DNA from: Mycobacterium sp. SM1
Lineage (GTDB): Bacteria > Actinomycetota > Actinomycetes > Mycobacteriales > Mycobacteriaceae
NCBI RefSeq assembly: GCF_018361265.1
Contig: NZ_JAFLNH010000001.1
Span: 434,001-498,000, forward strand
Length of the DNA: 64,000 nt
Reading direction: 5' to 3'
Shown: one piece after another, positions 12,267-23,266 of the stretch
Numbering within the stretch: position 1 is the first letter of the stretch
Layout: each line of letters opens with the position of its first letter
Notes under the pieces: model-generated
What the model was told of the DNA's origin: nothing
What the model saw: only the letters and a program-made list of their open reading frames with translations
The model's database searches: none
Program-made: the position numbers and the translations under genes

Positions 12267-13361
12267 TCAGGAGACGGTCCAGGTGTCCTGCCCGCGCAAC
12301 AGTGATTGCAGGGCAGCCGCGTCATAAGGCTTGGCTTTTTTGGCGGTACGGACCTGAGCACGGGCCGCGTCGTCGTATGTCACCCGGCTGATCTGGCGCA
12401 ACACACCCAGCACGGTGTGCTCGAGATTCTGATCGGACAGCCGTGACAGCGCGAACGCGTACGCGACATCTTCGGTGTGCGCGTCGTGCACGACGATGTC
12501 CTGGACGGCAACGTCCGCGGTCTTGGCCACGTCGAGCCCGAATCCCGATCGCACCACGCAATATTCGCCGTTGGCGCCGAAGGTGATCGGCTCGCCGTGA
12601 CGCACGTTGATCACCCGCTCCTCCGCGCCTTCCTTGCGGAGCACGTCAAACGATCCGTCGTTGAAAATCGGGCAGTCCTGCAGGATCTCAACCAAAGCGG
12701 ATCCGCGATGCCGCGCAGCGGCGCGCAGCACCTCGGACAGGCCTTGGCGGTCGGAGTCCAACGCGCGCGCCACAAAGGTCGCCTCGGCGCCCAGCGCTAA
12801 CGACACCGGGTTGAACGGCTGGTCGAGTGATCCCATCGGTGTCGACTTGGTGATCTTGCCGATCTCCGACGTCGGCGAATACTGCCCCTTCGTCAGCCCG
12901 TAGATCCGGTTGTTGAACAGCAGGATCGTGATGTTGACGTTACGGCGCAGCGCGTGGATTAGGTGGTTTCCCCCGATCGACAACGCGTCACCGTCACCGG
13001 TGACCACCCACACCGACAGATCGGGGCGGGCCAGGGCAAGGCCGGTCGCAATGGCGGGCGCTCGGCCGTGAATCGAATGCAGACCGTAGGTTTCCAGGTA
13101 GTACGGGAAGCGGCTGGAGCAGCCGATGCCACTGACGAAAACGATGTTCTCCCGGCGCAACCCGAGTTCGGGCAGAAAGTTGCGGATGGTGTTGAGAATC
13201 ACGTAGTCGCCACAGCCCGGGCACCAGCGGACTTCCTGGTCACTGGTGAAGTCCTTGGCTTTCTGCGGCTGATCGGTCGTGGGCACGCCGGTGTTCTTCG
13301 ACATCTCAGCTGCCGCCAGGTCCGGCTCCGCGCCCACCAGATCGCCGATCACGCCTCTCAT
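12267..13361 (-). CDS. korB: 2-oxoglutarate:ferredoxin oxidoreductase, beta subunit
   Basis: The 364-residue TPP-binding subunit of the CoA-dependent 2-oxoglutarate oxidoreductase, which runs the oxidative TCA step with ferredoxin instead of [12 protein letters not shown] near residue 50 is the conserved CxxC region, and [20 protein letters not shown] is the TPP/Mg signature. The pattern [17 protein letters not shown] is typical of KorB. It is 43 bp downstream of korA on the same strand and mobA starts one base after its stop. Confidence 0.96.
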   Translation of the reverse strand: MRGVIGDLVGAEPDLAAAEMSKNTGVPTTDQPQKAKDFTSDQEVRWCPGCGDYVILNTIRNFLPELGLRRENIVFVSGIGCSSRFPYYLETYGLHSIHGRAPAIATGLALARPDLSVWVVTGDGDALSIGGNHLIHALRRNVNITILLFNNRIYGLTKGQYSPTSEIGKITKSTPMGSLDQPFNPVSLALGAEATFVARALDSDRQGLSEVLRAAARHRGSALVEILQDCPIFNDGSFDVLRKEGAEERVINVRHGEPITFGANGEYCVVRSGFGLDVAKTADVAVQDIVVHDAHTEDVAYAFALSRLSDQNLEHTVLGVLRQISRVTYDDAARAQVRTAKKAKPYDAAALQSLLRGQDTWTVS

Positions 13362-13404
13362 CAGCGCCGCTCCTTCTCATCGCTTCGCATCGTCGCCGGG
13401 CGGG

Positions 13405-15369
13405 TCATGTGCTCGTGTCCGCTCCGACCGTTGCCGCCGCCAATCTGGCGACCATCGTCTTGTCTTGCTCGATTTCGGCGAGCGTTCCCCCCAGCGCCGC
13501 GCGGATCACCCGTGCCACCTCGTCGGCCCGGAAGGAGACGCCCTGAACCTTGGTGACCGATTGCACGTCGACCAGGTATTTGCCGCGCAGCAGCAGCGCC
13601 AGTTGGCCCAGGTTCATCTCCGGCGCCACCACCTGGGGGTAGCGGCGCAACACGTCACCCAGGTTGGCCGGAAACGGATTGAGGTAGCGCACGTGGGCGT
13701 GCGCGACTTTGATGCCCTTGCGTCGCACGCGGCGGCACGCCTCACCGATCGGGCCGTAGGAACTGCCCCACCCGATCAGCAGCAGCTCGGCGTCACCGGT
13801 CGGATCGTCGACCTGTAGGTCGGGGACCCGGATGCCGTCGATCTTCTCCCGGCGCACCCGCACCATCAGATCGTGGTTGGCCGGGTCATAGGAGATCTCC
13901 CCGGAGCCGTTAGCCGACTCCAACCCCCCGATGCGGTGCTCCAGGCCGGGTGTGCCCGGAACGGCGAACTGGCGGGCAAGGGTGTCCCGGTCGCGCGCGT
14001 ACGGCTGGAAGGGCTCACCAGCCCTGACGTAGTTGGGCTCAATGGGTGCCAACGCGCTGATATCGGGGATGCGCCACGGCTCGGAGCCGTTGGCGATGGC
14101 ACCATCGGACAGCACCACCACCGGGGTGTGATATGAGACTGCAATCCGCACCGCTTCCAGGGCGGTCTCAAAGCAGTCGCCCGGCGACCGCGGCGCTAAC
14201 ACCGCGACCGGAGACTCGCCGTTGCGGCCGAACATCGCCTGCAGCAGATCAGCCTGCTCGGTCTTGGTCGGCATACCCGTTGACGGGCCGGCGCGCTGCA
14301 CGTCGATAACCACCAGGGGCAGCTCGGCCATCACCCCGAGCCCGATGGCCTCGGATTTCAGTGAAAGACCGGGACCCGAGGTGCTGGTGACCCCGAGCGC
14401 GCCTCCATACGCAGCCCCCAGCGCCGCGCAGACACCGCCGATTTCGTCTTCGGCCTGGAAGGTGATCACGTTGAAGTTCTTGTGCTTGGACAACTCGTGC
14501 AGGATGTCCGACGCGGGTGTGATCGGGTAGCTGCCGAGGACCACCGGGATGCCGGCCAGTTGACCGGCCACAACGATCCCGTAGGCCAGCGCGGTGTTGC
14601 CCGAGATCTGCCGATACTCACCGGGCGGCAGCTTCGCCGGAGGAACGTCGTAGCTGGTGCCGAAGGCCTCGGTGGTTTCGCCGTAGTTCCAACCCGCCTT
14701 CAGGGCAAGAATGTTGGCCTCCGCGATGTCGGGCTTGCGGGCGAACTTGTCCCGGATGAAGGCCTCACTGTGCGCAAGTTCGCGCCCGTACATCCATGAC
14801 AGCAGGCCCAGCGCGAACATGTTCTTGGCGCGCTGGCCATCCTTCTTCGACACGCCGCTCGCCTCGACGGCCCCGAGGGTCAGCGTGGTCATCGGGACGG
14901 CGTGCACTACGTACTCGGCCAGCTCGTCGTTTTCCAGCGGGTTGCCGTCGTAGCCGACTTTGGCCAGGTTGCGTTTGGTGAATTCGTCGGAGTTCGCGAT
15001 GACCATTCCGCCGCGCGGCAGATCATCGATGTTGGCCTTGAGGGCCGCCGGGTTCATGGCCACCAGCACATCCGGCCGATCCCCCGCGGTGAGGATGTCG
15101 TGATCGGCGATTTGAATCTGGAAGGACGAGACCCCGGGCAGCGTGCCTGCCGGCGCTCGAATCTCCGCCGGAAAGTTCGGTTGGGTCGCCAGGTCGTTGC
15201 CGAAAAGCGCTGCCTCCGAAGTGAACCGGTCACCGGTGAGCTGCATCCCGTCACCGGAGTCCCCGGCGAAACGAATGACAACGTTCTCCAGTCGCTGCCG
15301 CCGCGACGTCCCCGCGCCGGAACTATGCGATGCTGACTCTGGATCGGCTCCGTTGCCGTTCGGATCCAC
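13405..15369 (-). CDS. korA: 2-oxoglutarate:ferredoxin oxidoreductase, alpha (fused gamma-alpha) subunit
   Basis: A 654-residue partner of KorB. The N-terminal 200 residues are the gamma-type domain (VIRFAGDSGDGMQLTGDRF near residue 32, FPAEIRAPAGTLPGVSSFQI); the alpha domain follows (ALAYGIVVAGQLAGIPVVLG, SYPITPASDILHELS, TSGPGLSLKSEAIGL). Length matches the M. tuberculosis protein (653). The start is GTG at 15369. First gene of korA-korB-mobA. In M. tuberculosis a transporter gene (Rv2456c) sits upstream; it is missing here. Confidence 0.96.
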   Translation of the reverse strand: MDPNGNGADPESASHSSGAGTSRRQRLENVVIRFAGDSGDGMQLTGDRFTSEAALFGNDLATQPNFPAEIRAPAGTLPGVSSFQIQIADHDILTAGDRPDVLVAMNPAALKANIDDLPRGGMVIANSDEFTKRNLAKVGYDGNPLENDELAEYVVHAVPMTTLTLGAVEASGVSKKDGQRAKNMFALGLLSWMYGRELAHSEAFIRDKFARKPDIAEANILALKAGWNYGETTEAFGTSYDVPPAKLPPGEYRQISGNTALAYGIVVAGQLAGIPVVLGSYPITPASDILHELSKHKNFNVITFQAEDEIGGVCAALGAAYGGALGVTSTSGPGLSLKSEAIGLGVMAELPLVVIDVQRAGPSTGMPTKTEQADLLQAMFGRNGESPVAVLAPRSPGDCFETALEAVRIAVSYHTPVVVLSDGAIANGSEPWRIPDISALAPIEPNYVRAGEPFQPYARDRDTLARQFAVPGTPGLEHRIGGLESANGSGEISYDPANHDLMVRVRREKIDGIRVPDLQVDDPTGDAELLLIGWGSSYGPIGEACRRVRRKGIKVAHAHVRYLNPFPANLGDVLRRYPQVVAPEMNLGQLALLLRGKYLVDVQSVTKVQGVSFRADEVARVIRAALGGTLAEIEQDKTMVARLAAATVGADTST

Positions 15370-15775
15370 GTCCTCGCCTTTCGTTGCTGCTCCGGGGTAC
15401 GGGCACTCCGCACCGCGACCTCAGGTAGCGTTTCCGCGCCGCCGGAGTGGACCCCCAACCCGCCTGCTCTGTCGCTGGCAGTACCAATTATCGCACCACC
15501 CCTGGCGACAAGCCGACCATCACTATCGACGACCATGCTACCGACCCCTCACCATACGCCCACGCCATGCCGGGGCAGCTGAGGCCCGGCACGACAACAT
15601 ATGGTGTTAGTCACATCCGCCAACGCCCAAGGTTGAAGAACCACAACACCTGCGGCGCACACCTTGGGCGGTGGCCTGCGGTTGCCGATCCACGGCCCCG
15701 GGTCGCGCCGGTGTCCACGGGCCGCAGCCCGGCCTACGGCGCACCTCCGCACAACGGGGGTACCGGCCGTGGTGG
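15370..15775. other. 406-bp gap between korA and clpX
   Basis: No supported gene. Short frames on both strands lack starts with ribosome-binding sites and do not resemble known families. M. tuberculosis has an MFS-type transporter gene at this position; no recognisable remnant is seen. The korA promoter should be in this stretch. Confidence 0.5.
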
Positions 15776-17053
15776 TCAGGCGGTTTTGTCACGCCGCTCG
15801 GCGCGCGCGGGCTTGCGCGGCACGATCGTCGGCAACACGTTGTCCTGCACGGTCTCCTTGGTGACCACGACTTTGGCAACGTCATTGCGGCTGGGGATGT
15901 CGTACATCACCGGCAGGAGGACTTCCTCCATGATTGCGCGTAACCCGCGGGCACCGGTGCCGCGGTGAATCGCTTGTGCGGCGATGGCTTCCAGCGCTTC
16001 GTGGGTGAACTCCAGCTCCACGCCGTCCATCTCGAACAGTCGAGTGTACTGCTTGACCAGGGCATTCTTGGGTTCGGACAGGATCCGGACCAGCGATTCC
16101 ATGTCCAGGTTGGTCACCGAGGCCACCACCGGCAGCCGGCCGATGAATTCCGGGATCAGCCCGTATTTGATCAGGTCCTCGGGCATCACCTCGGCGAAAT
16201 GGTCGGTGGTGTCGATCTCGGCCTTGGAGCGCACCTCGGCGCCGAAGCCCAAACCGCGTTTGCCGACACGGTCGTAGATGATCTTCTCCAGCCCGGAGAA
16301 CGCGCCCGCGACGATAAACAGCACATTGGTGGTGTCGATCTGGATGAACTCCTGATGCGGGTGCTTGCGGCCACCCTGCGGAGGTACCGACGCCTGGGTG
16401 CCCTCCAGGATTTTCAACAGCGCTTGTTGCACGCCCTCCCCGGAGACGTCGCGGGTGATCGACGGGTTCTCGCTCTTACGGGCGATCTTGTCGACCTCAT
16501 CGATATAGATGATGCCCGTTTCGGCGCGCTTGACGTCGTAATCGGCGGCCTGGATCAGTTTGAGCAGAATGTTCTCGACATCCTCGCCGACGTAACCCGC
16601 CTCGGTCAGGGCGGTGGCGTCGGCGATAGCGAACGGAACGTTGAGCATCTTGGCCAGCGTCTGAGCCAGATAGGTCTTACCGCAGCCGGTGGGCCCGAGC
16701 ATCAAAATGTTGGACTTGGTCAGCTCGACCGGCTCGCCGGACCGTGAGCCTTTGTCCCCGGCCTGGATGCGCTTGTAGTGGTTGTAGACCGCGACGGCCA
16801 GCGTTTTCTTGGCGTTTTCCTGACCGATGACGTAGCTCTCCAAAAACTCATGGATTTCGGCGGGTTTGGGCAGTTCATCGAGTTTGACGTCGTCGGCATC
16901 GGCGAGCTCTTCCTCGATGATCTCGTTGCACAGGTCGATGCACTCGTCGCAGATGTAGACGCCGGGGCCCGCGATGAGCTTCTTAACCTGCTTCTGGCTC
17001 TTGCCGCAGAACGAGCACTTCAGCAAATCACCGCCGTCTCCGATGCGCGCCAT
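15776..17053 (-). CDS. clpX: ATP-dependent unfoldase ClpX
   Basis: AAA+ unfoldase that feeds substrates to ClpP1P2. The N-terminal zinc-binding domain has four Cys (KCSFCGKSQ and [10 protein letters not shown], residues 13-41). Walker A is [18 protein letters not shown] near residue 118, Walker B is [12 protein letters not shown], and the sensor/GYVGED pore loop region is present, as is the RKxxHPHQEF segment. Its 425 residues match M. tuberculosis ClpX (426). Here clpX is separated from clpP2-clpP1 by mmuM, as in other mycobacteria. Confidence 0.98.
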   Translation of the reverse strand: MARIGDGGDLLKCSFCGKSQKQVKKLIAGPGVYICDECIDLCNEIIEEELADADDVKLDELPKPAEIHEFLESYVIGQENAKKTLAVAVYNHYKRIQAGDKGSRSGEPVELTKSNILMLGPTGCGKTYLAQTLAKMLNVPFAIADATALTEAGYVGEDVENILLKLIQAADYDVKRAETGIIYIDEVDKIARKSENPSITRDVSGEGVQQALLKILEGTQASVPPQGGRKHPHQEFIQIDTTNVLFIVAGAFSGLEKIIYDRVGKRGLGFGAEVRSKAEIDTTDHFAEVMPEDLIKYGLIPEFIGRLPVVASVTNLDMESLVRILSEPKNALVKQYTRLFEMDGVELEFTHEALEAIAAQAIHRGTGARGLRAIMEEVLLPVMYDIPSRNDVAKVVVTKETVQDNVLPTIVPRKPARAERRDKTA

Positions 17054-17386
17054 GGTGCTGAGAGCCTACTTCCTGTTCGCCGTTGGGGCATGGTGAATCG
17101 CCCTGTGTTGCCGACGCTACCCCCTTGCTCCGGCGCTGCGCGACCGTAGGGCCGAATCGCGTCGGTGGTATTTATCGTCGGCCGATGTGAACATATCGCC
17201 CGACGAAGCCCTCCACCCAGCGGCTGCGCCAACTGTGTCCTTGGCGTGTCGCGGCCGTGACTGGCTCGGCGGCCCGGCACCGCGCCGACGCGCCCGGCGT
17301 CAGGAGGCAAGGAGCGCCCCCGGCGACCCCGCGCCACCGCGCAACTGTTCCGACCACCCCCCTGAACTGGCTCGTAGAGTGGCGTT
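17054..17386. promoter_or_regulatory. Divergent intergenic region clpX / mmuM
   Basis: A 333-bp stretch between the divergent starts of clpX and mmuM. It must carry both promoters; I could not assign -10/-35 elements with confidence and see no other gene or strong palindrome. Confidence 0.4.
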
Positions 17387-18295
17387 GTGGGATTCGCCGT
17401 GCCCGATCGCACCGTGCTGATCGGCGATGGCGGGCTGGCCACCGAACTCGAGGCACGCGGCAACGACCTCTCCGGCGGCCTGTGGTCGGCGAGGCTGCTG
17501 GTAACCGCGCCGCACGAGATCGCCGCTGTTCACGCCGCGTACTTTCGCGCCGGAGCCGTGATCGCCACGACCGCCAGCTACCAGGCCTCGTTTGAGGGGT
17601 TCGCCGCGCAGGGGATCGGTAGAGACGAAGCCGTACGGTTGCTGCGACGCAGCGTTCAGCTGGCCCAGTCCGCGCGCGAGGAGGTGGGCGCGACCGGGCG
17701 CTGGGTCGCCGCCTCGGTTGGGCCGTACGGCGCGGTGCTCGCCGACGGCTCGGAGTACCGCGGACGTTACGGGCTTTCCGTCACCGCGCTGATGAAATGG
17801 CATCGGCCGCGCCTGGAGGTGCTGGCCGGCGCCGGTGCCGACGTGCTCGCACTGGAAACCCTGCCCGATGTCGACGAGGCCGAAGCGCTAGTGGAGTTGG
17901 TGCGACAAGTCGGGGTGCCGGCCTGGCTGTGCTACACCATCACGGGAACCCGCACCCGGGCCGGGCAACCGCTGGCCGAGGCATTCGCGGTGGCCGCTGG
18001 CGTGCCGGAGATCGTCGCGGTCGGCGTCAACTGTTGCGCGCCCAACGATGTGCTGCCCGCGATCGGTGTCGCGCAGGCCGTTTCGGCCAAACCGGTGATC
18101 GTCTACCCCAACAGCGGCGAGCATTGGGACGCGCGGCGCCGGACCTGGACCGGGGCATCACGATTGTCCCCGACACTGGTGTCGCGCTGGGTTTCGGCCG
18201 GGGCGCGCATCATCGGCGGCTGCTGCCGGGTGGGGCCGGCCGATATCGCCGCGCTCGCGGCCGCGGTCAACTCCGCACCGCCCCCGGCGGCTTAG
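17387..18295 (+). CDS. mmuM: Homocysteine S-methyltransferase
   Basis: A 302-residue zinc enzyme that makes methionine from homocysteine, probably with S-methylmethionine as donor. The three zinc-ligand Cys are visible in [15 protein letters not shown] (Cys near residue 210) and [13 protein letters not shown] near the C-terminus (about 280). The substrate region [17 protein letters not shown] at the N-terminus is typical. Start is GTG at 17387. Its TAG stop overlaps the clpP2 stop on the other strand (18292-18295), so the two genes converge with no spacer. In M. tuberculosis an MFS gene (Rv2459) follows; it is absent here. Confidence 0.93.
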   Translation: MGFAVPDRTVLIGDGGLATELEARGNDLSGGLWSARLLVTAPHEIAAVHAAYFRAGAVIATTASYQASFEGFAAQGIGRDEAVRLLRRSVQLAQSAREEVGATGRWVAASVGPYGAVLADGSEYRGRYGLSVTALMKWHRPRLEVLAGAGADVLALETLPDVDEAEALVELVRQVGVPAWLCYTITGTRTRAGQPLAEAFAVAAGVPEIVAVGVNCCAPNDVLPAIGVAQAVSAKPVIVYPNSGEHWDARRRTWTGASRLSPTLVSRWVSAGARIIGGCCRVGPADIAALAAAVNSAPPPAA

Positions 18296-18927
18296 GCGAC
18301 TTGCGCGGACACCTTCCGGTAGGCCAACACGGTGTCGATGATCCCGTACTCCTTCGCCTGTTCGGCGGTCAGGATCTTGTTGCGGTCGGTGTCCTTGCGG
18401 ATCACCTCGGGCTCCTTGCCGGTGTGGCGGGCCAGGGTGACCTCCATCAGCTCGCGCATCCGCGCGATCTCGGCGGCCTCGATCTCCAGGTCGGAGAATT
18501 GACCTTGAATGACCCCGGCGAGTGACGGCTGGTGGATCAACACCCGGGCGTTGGGCAGCGCCATCCGCTTGCCCGGGGTTCCGGCGGCCAGCAGCACCGC
18601 CGCGGCCGATGCCGCCTGGCCCAGGACAACGGTGGAAATGTCGGCCCGCACGTACTGCATGGTGTCGTAGATGGCCATCAGCGAGGTGAACGAGCCGCCC
18701 GGCGAGTTGATGTACATGGTGATGTCACGGTCGGGGTCCTGCGACTCCAGCACCAACAACTGCGCCATGATGTCATTCGCCGAGGCATCGTCGACCTGCA
18801 CGCCGAGAAAGATGATGCGTTCCTCGAACAGTTTGTTGTACGGGTTGGACTCTTTGATGCCCCAGCTCGAGTGCTCGATGAACGACGGCAGGATGTAGCG
18901 GGCCCGGGGGTAGGTCTGCGGGGTCAT
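18292..18927 (-). CDS. clpP2: ATP-dependent Clp protease subunit ClpP2
   Basis: Serine peptidase subunit of the hetero-oligomeric mycobacterial ClpP1P2. The ATG at 18927 (behind GGAGAAG) starts [16 protein letters not shown] and gives 211 residues (214 in M. tuberculosis); a longer frame upstream is read-through of clpP1 sequence in another frame. The catalytic Ser is in [17 protein letters not shown], the His in [11 protein letters not shown], and the Asp in the following DTDRN region. The start overlaps the clpP1 stop by 4 bp (18924-18927), so both subunits are coupled. Confidence 0.97.
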   Translation of the reverse strand: MTPQTYPRARYILPSFIEHSSWGIKESNPYNKLFEERIIFLGVQVDDASANDIMAQLLVLESQDPDRDITMYINSPGGSFTSLMAIYDTMQYVRADISTVVLGQAASAAAVLLAAGTPGKRMALPNARVLIHQPSLAGVIQGQFSDLEIEAAEIARMRELMEVTLARHTGKEPEVIRKDTDRNKILTAEQAKEYGIIDTVLAYRKVSAQVA

Positions 18928-19517
18928 CGGGCTTCTCCGTTTACTGGGGCATTGGTGATGATGTGGTCGACGAACCCGTATTCCAGGGCTTCCTGAGCGG
19001 TAAACCAGCGGTCGCGGTCGGAATCGGCCATGATCCGCTCGATCGGCTGGCCGGTAAATTCCGCATTGAGCCGAAACATCTCCTTCTTGATGACGGCGAA
19101 CTGCTCGGCCTGGATGGCGATGTCGGCCGCGCTGCCGGTCACCCCACCCAACGGCTGGTGCATCAGAATCCGGGCGTGCGGCAGCGAGTAGCGCTTGCCC
19201 TTGGTGCCCGCCGCGAGCAGAAACTGGCCCATCGAGGCCGCCATGCCCATCGCGTAGGTGGCGATGTCGCACGGCGCCAGCACCATGGTGTCGTAGATCG
19301 CCATGCCGGCACTGATCGACCCGCCCGGGGAGTTGATGTACAAGGAGATGTCCTTGGCGGGGTCTTCGGCGGCGAGCAGCAGAATCTGCGCGCACAGCCG
19401 GTTGGCGATGTCGTCGTTGATCTCTGAGCCCAGGAAGATGATGCGCTCGGCAAGCAACCGCTCGTAGACCGAGTCGGTGAGGGTGAGGCCCTGCGTGTTC
19501 GACCGCATGTCACTCAC
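18924..19517 (-). CDS. clpP1: ATP-dependent Clp protease subunit ClpP1
   Basis: The partner subunit of ClpP2, 197 residues. Catalytic Ser in [16 protein letters not shown] (about residue 95), His in [13 protein letters not shown], and Asp in ADSDRDRWF. The propeptide-like N-terminus reads [21 protein letters not shown]. The GTG at 19517 is the first start in frame; ATG at codon 4 is an alternative. It is the first gene of the clpP1-clpP2 operon, downstream of tig on the same strand, with 95 bp between them. Confidence 0.97.
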   Translation of the reverse strand: MSDMRSNTQGLTLTDSVYERLLAERIIFLGSEINDDIANRLCAQILLLAAEDPAKDISLYINSPGGSISAGMAIYDTMVLAPCDIATYAMGMAASMGQFLLAAGTKGKRYSLPHARILMHQPLGGVTGSAADIAIQAEQFAVIKKEMFRLNAEFTGQPIERIMADSDRDRWFTAQEALEYGFVDHIITNAPVNGEAR

Positions 19518-19612
19518 GACGGTATACCTGCTTTCTCGAGTCTTGCATGCCCTGACACTAGCCGACCGGCGACGCCGCGCACTTGCTGAACCGCCGGCGT
19601 TCGCTCACAGCT

Positions 19613-21061
19613 TCACGTCGCGGCACCCCCGAGGGCCGCGTCCTGCTGGCCAGCGATACCCTGGGCGGATTTGTGGCCGGCGTCGCCGGCCGCGGGCTTC
19701 GATGTGTCGGCCTGCGCACCCTCGGAAGCCGCGGGGCCGGGGCGCTTGCCGAAGAACTCGCTGGTGTCGATCACGTTTCCGTCGGTATCACGGACCGTGG
19801 CCGCTTCGACCAGCGCAGCGACGGCCAGCCCGCGCCGCACGTCGGCGAAAACGCCGGCTAGCTGATTGTTCTGCGTGAGATACGACACCAGCTGCTGCGG
19901 TTCCATGCCGTATTGCCGCGACATCAGCGCCAGTCGTTCGGTGAGATCCTCCTGCCCCACCTGAATGTCCAGATCATCGGCGAGGGCGTCCAGCAGCAGC
20001 TGCGTTTTGACCACCCTCTCGGCGGCGGCGCGGGCACCGGCGTCGAACTCCTCGCGCGAAGAGCCCCGGTTGGCCAATGCCTCGGCAAATTTGGCTTCGT
20101 CGTGGCCCAGACCGCGCAGGGCGCTGTTCACGGTGTTGTCGACGTGCGCCTGCACCAGTGCCTCGGGTAGCGGCATATCGACCTGCTCCCGCAGCGCATC
20201 GAGCGCGGCATCGCGGATCTGCTCTGCCTGCCGGACCCGTTTAACCTGGCGCACCCGGTCGGCCAAACCGGCCCGCAGCTCGGAGATCGTATCGAATTCG
20301 CTTGCCAGCTGCGCGAATTCGTCATCAAGTTCCGGAAGTTCACGTTCCTTCACCGACCTGACGGTGACGGTGACTTCGGCTTCCCGACCAGCATGCGGGC
20401 CGGCGGAAAATTTGGTGGTGAAAACCCGCGACTCGCCAGCGGACAGACCGACGATCGCCTCGTCGAGGCCCTCGACCAGCCGTCCGGAACCGACCTCGTG
20501 CGACAGTCCCTCGGTCGTCGCGTCCGGCACGTCCTCGCCGTCGATGGTGGCGGACAAGTCGATCGAGACGACATCACCGACGGCCGCGGGCCGGTCCACC
20601 CCGGCCAATGTGCCAAACCGGGTCCGCAGCGATTGCAATTCGGCCTCGACGTCATCGTCGCTGACCTCGACCGGGTCCACCGTGATCGTCAGTGTGCTGA
20701 GGTCCGGCAGCGTAACCTTGGGGCGCACATCGACCTCGGCGGTGAAGACCAGTTCCTGGCCGTACTCCTTTTTGGTCACCTCGATCTGGGGTTCGCCCAG
20801 CGGCCGGATGTTTGTGTCGGTCACCGCTTGGCTGTAGCGGCCGGGCAGAGCGTCGCTGACGACTTGGTCGAGCATCGCCTGCCGGCCGATCCGCGCTTCG
20901 AGGAGCCTCGCCGGTGCCTTCCCGGGACGAAAGCCGGGCAAGCGCACCTGCTTGGCCAGCTCCTGGTAGGCCCGCTCAAAGTCCGGCTCCAGCTCGGTGA
21001 AGGGCACCTCCACATTGATGCGAACCCGGGTGGGGCTCAACTGCTCGACGGTGCTCTTCAC
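19613..21061 (-). CDS. tig: Trigger factor
   Basis: Ribosome-bound chaperone and FKBP-type prolyl isomerase, 482 residues. The ribosome-binding N-domain includes [17 protein letters not shown] (residues about 43-60). The PPIase domain follows ([19 protein letters not shown] onward), then the helical C-terminal chaperone arms. The tail after residue 430 is low complexity ([19 protein letters not shown]), as in other mycobacteria. The GTG at 21061 lies behind AAGGAGCACACCC. tRNA-Pro lies just upstream on the same strand. Confidence 0.96.
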   Translation of the reverse strand: MKSTVEQLSPTRVRINVEVPFTELEPDFERAYQELAKQVRLPGFRPGKAPARLLEARIGRQAMLDQVVSDALPGRYSQAVTDTNIRPLGEPQIEVTKKEYGQELVFTAEVDVRPKVTLPDLSTLTITVDPVEVSDDDVEAELQSLRTRFGTLAGVDRPAAVGDVVSIDLSATIDGEDVPDATTEGLSHEVGSGRLVEGLDEAIVGLSAGESRVFTTKFSAGPHAGREAEVTVTVRSVKERELPELDDEFAQLASEFDTISELRAGLADRVRQVKRVRQAEQIRDAALDALREQVDMPLPEALVQAHVDNTVNSALRGLGHDEAKFAEALANRGSSREEFDAGARAAAERVVKTQLLLDALADDLDIQVGQEDLTERLALMSRQYGMEPQQLVSYLTQNNQLAGVFADVRRGLAVAALVEAATVRDTDGNVIDTSEFFGKRPGPAASEGAQADTSKPAAGDAGHKSAQGIAGQQDAALGGAAT

Positions 21062-21139
21062 GGGTGTGCTCCTTACAATGTCGCTGGCTGTTGTAGCTGG
21101 CTGTTGTTGCTGGGGTTGGCCCCGCGCTCGGTAGGCCGG

Positions 21140-21213
21140 TCGGGGTGACAGGATTTGAACCTGCGGCCTTCCGCTCCCAAAGCGGATGCGCTACCAAGCT
21201 GCGCTACACCCCG
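21140..21213 (-). tRNA. tRNA-Pro (TGG)
   Basis: A 74-nt cloverleaf on the minus strand: acceptor CGGGGTG pairs with CACCCCG, the discriminator is A, the D-arm is GCGCAGCTTGGTAGCGC, the anticodon loop is TTTGGGA with anticodon TGG, and the T-arm is GCAGGTTCAAATCCTGT. The 3' CCA is not encoded. Confidence 0.97.
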
Positions 21214-21340
21214 CGCTGATCTCGCGATCCTACGGCCCGGCTCGCCGCTGCCCGTACCGACCTCAACAGCGAGGTCACGAAGTGGTGTCATTTGGAGTTG
21301 ATGTCTGCGACGACGTACAGTCGCGCACGAATAAATTCCT

Positions 21341-21411
21341 GCGGGCGTAGCTCAATGGTAGAGCCCTAGTCTTCCAAACTAGCGACGCGGGTTCGATTCC
21401 CGTCGCCCGCT
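21341..21411 (+). tRNA. tRNA-Gly (TCC)
   Basis: A 71-nt cloverleaf: acceptor GCGGGCG pairs with CGCCCGC, discriminator T, short D-loop GCTCAATGGTAGAGC, anticodon loop CTTCCAA with anticodon TCC, and T-arm GCGGGTTCGATTCCCGT. It lies divergent from tRNA-Pro and 76 bp upstream of lipP. Confidence 0.97.
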
Positions 21412-21487
21412 CGAGCTGGGGTCCCGGTTGCGACGCGGTGCCGGGGCAACACTCAAGGAGGCCGGACAAATGGAGCCAGGAGGCACC

Positions 21488-22675
21488 ATGGCCGACGTCG
21501 ACATCCAGGGCGCGTGCGCGCCGGGCTTCGACAGAGTTCGGGACGCATTCAAGCAGAACTTTGCGGTGCGCAAGGAGATCGGGGCCGCCGTCGCGGCCTG
21601 GGTGGACGGAGAACTCGTCGTCAACTTGTGGGGCGGCTCGGCCGATGCCGCCGGGACCCGGCCGTGGCGCGAGGACACGCTGGCTACCGTGCTTTCCGGA
21701 ACTAAAGGGTTGACAAGCACGTGTGTGCACCAACTGGTCGAGCGCGGCGAGATCGATCTGAATGCGCCGGTGGCGCGCTATTGGCCCGAGTTCGCGCGGG
21801 CGGGCAAGGAGGCCATCACCATCGCCATGGTGATGAGCCATCGCTCCGGGGTGATCGGTCCGCGAACGCCGGTGCCCTGGCAGCGCATCGCCGATTGGGA
21901 TTTCGTCTGCGAACAGCTGGCCGCCGCCGAGCCATGGTGGGCGCCGGGCACCGCGCAGGGCTACCACATGTTCACGTTCGGCTTCATCCTCGGGGAGGTC
22001 TTCCGCCGGGTCACCGGGCGCACCATCGGGCAGTACCTGCGCACCGAGATCGCCGAGCCGCTGGGCATCGACGTGCACATCGGCCTGCCCGTCACCGAGC
22101 ATCACCGCTGCGCGGATCCGATAGGAAAGCCACACGTCCGTGACGTGCTGGCCGCAGCGGGAGCGCCCGCGCACCCGCTCACGCTGGCCGAGCACCCCAA
22201 GGCGGGGCTGGCCGTGGCGATGGGGTTCGCCCCCGACGACGAGCTGGGCTCCCACGACCTGAAGCGATGGCGCGAGCTGGAGTTCCCCGCCAACAACGGG
22301 CAGGTGTCGGCGCTGGGGATGGCGAGCTTCTACAACGCGCTGGCCCAGGAGAAGCTGTTAAGCCGGCGCCACCTGGAGCTGGTCCGGATGCCGCAGGGTG
22401 GCTTTGACACCGACCTGGTGCTCGGTCCCCGGGTCGCTGACCACGGCTGGGGTCTGGGCTACATGCTCAACCAGCGCTGCCTCAACGGGCCCAACCCGCT
22501 GATGTTCGGACACGGCGGCCTGGGCGGCTCGTTCGCGTTCGCCGACCTGGAGCACCGGATCGGCTACGCATACGTGATGAACCACTTCGACGCCACCAAA
22601 GCCAATGCCGATCCGCGCAGCGTAGCCCTCAGTAACGAGATCTATGCCGCGCTTGGCGTTACCACCAAGACGTGA
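21488..22675 (+). CDS. lipP: Esterase/beta-lactamase family protein LipP
   Basis: A 395-residue serine hydrolase of the class C beta-lactamase / family VIII esterase fold. The SxxK motif is LSGTKGLTS near residue 75, the Tyr is in the GYHMFTFGFILGEVF region (YxN-type position), and a GHGGLGGSF motif near residue 345 corresponds to the third conserved box. ATG at 21488 follows AGGAGG by 5 nt and gives the M. tuberculosis length (394); the frame is open 20 codons further upstream but without a start signal. In M. tuberculosis a Nei-type glycosylase gene follows; here rpiB follows directly. Confidence 0.92.
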   Translation: MADVDIQGACAPGFDRVRDAFKQNFAVRKEIGAAVAAWVDGELVVNLWGGSADAAGTRPWREDTLATVLSGTKGLTSTCVHQLVERGEIDLNAPVARYWPEFARAGKEAITIAMVMSHRSGVIGPRTPVPWQRIADWDFVCEQLAAAEPWWAPGTAQGYHMFTFGFILGEVFRRVTGRTIGQYLRTEIAEPLGIDVHIGLPVTEHHRCADPIGKPHVRDVLAAAGAPAHPLTLAEHPKAGLAVAMGFAPDDELGSHDLKRWRELEFPANNGQVSALGMASFYNALAQEKLLSRRHLELVRMPQGGFDTDLVLGPRVADHGWGLGYMLNQRCLNGPNPLMFGHGGLGGSFAFADLEHRIGYAYVMNHFDATKANADPRSVALSNEIYAALGVTTKT

Positions 22676-22740
22676 GTTGCCCGACGTGACCTGGCGGGGC
22701 CATCGTCGGGTGTGGCACGGCGGGCCGAGAGGGCGGGCCG

Positions 22741-23223
<483 letters not shown>

Positions 23224-23266
23224 TGTGCCCGACGCCCGACGCCACTCGCTGGCCGTGCCGCGGCGA

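Noticed and set aside
18292..19395. 367-codon version of clpP2
   Set aside because: The N-terminal 156 codons are the out-of-frame shadow of clpP1; the ATG at 18927 with its ribosome-binding site is the start.
21275..22255. 326-codon minus-strand frame across tRNA-Gly and lipP
   Set aside because: Antisense to a clear lipP gene and it runs through the tRNA; third-codon GC shadow.
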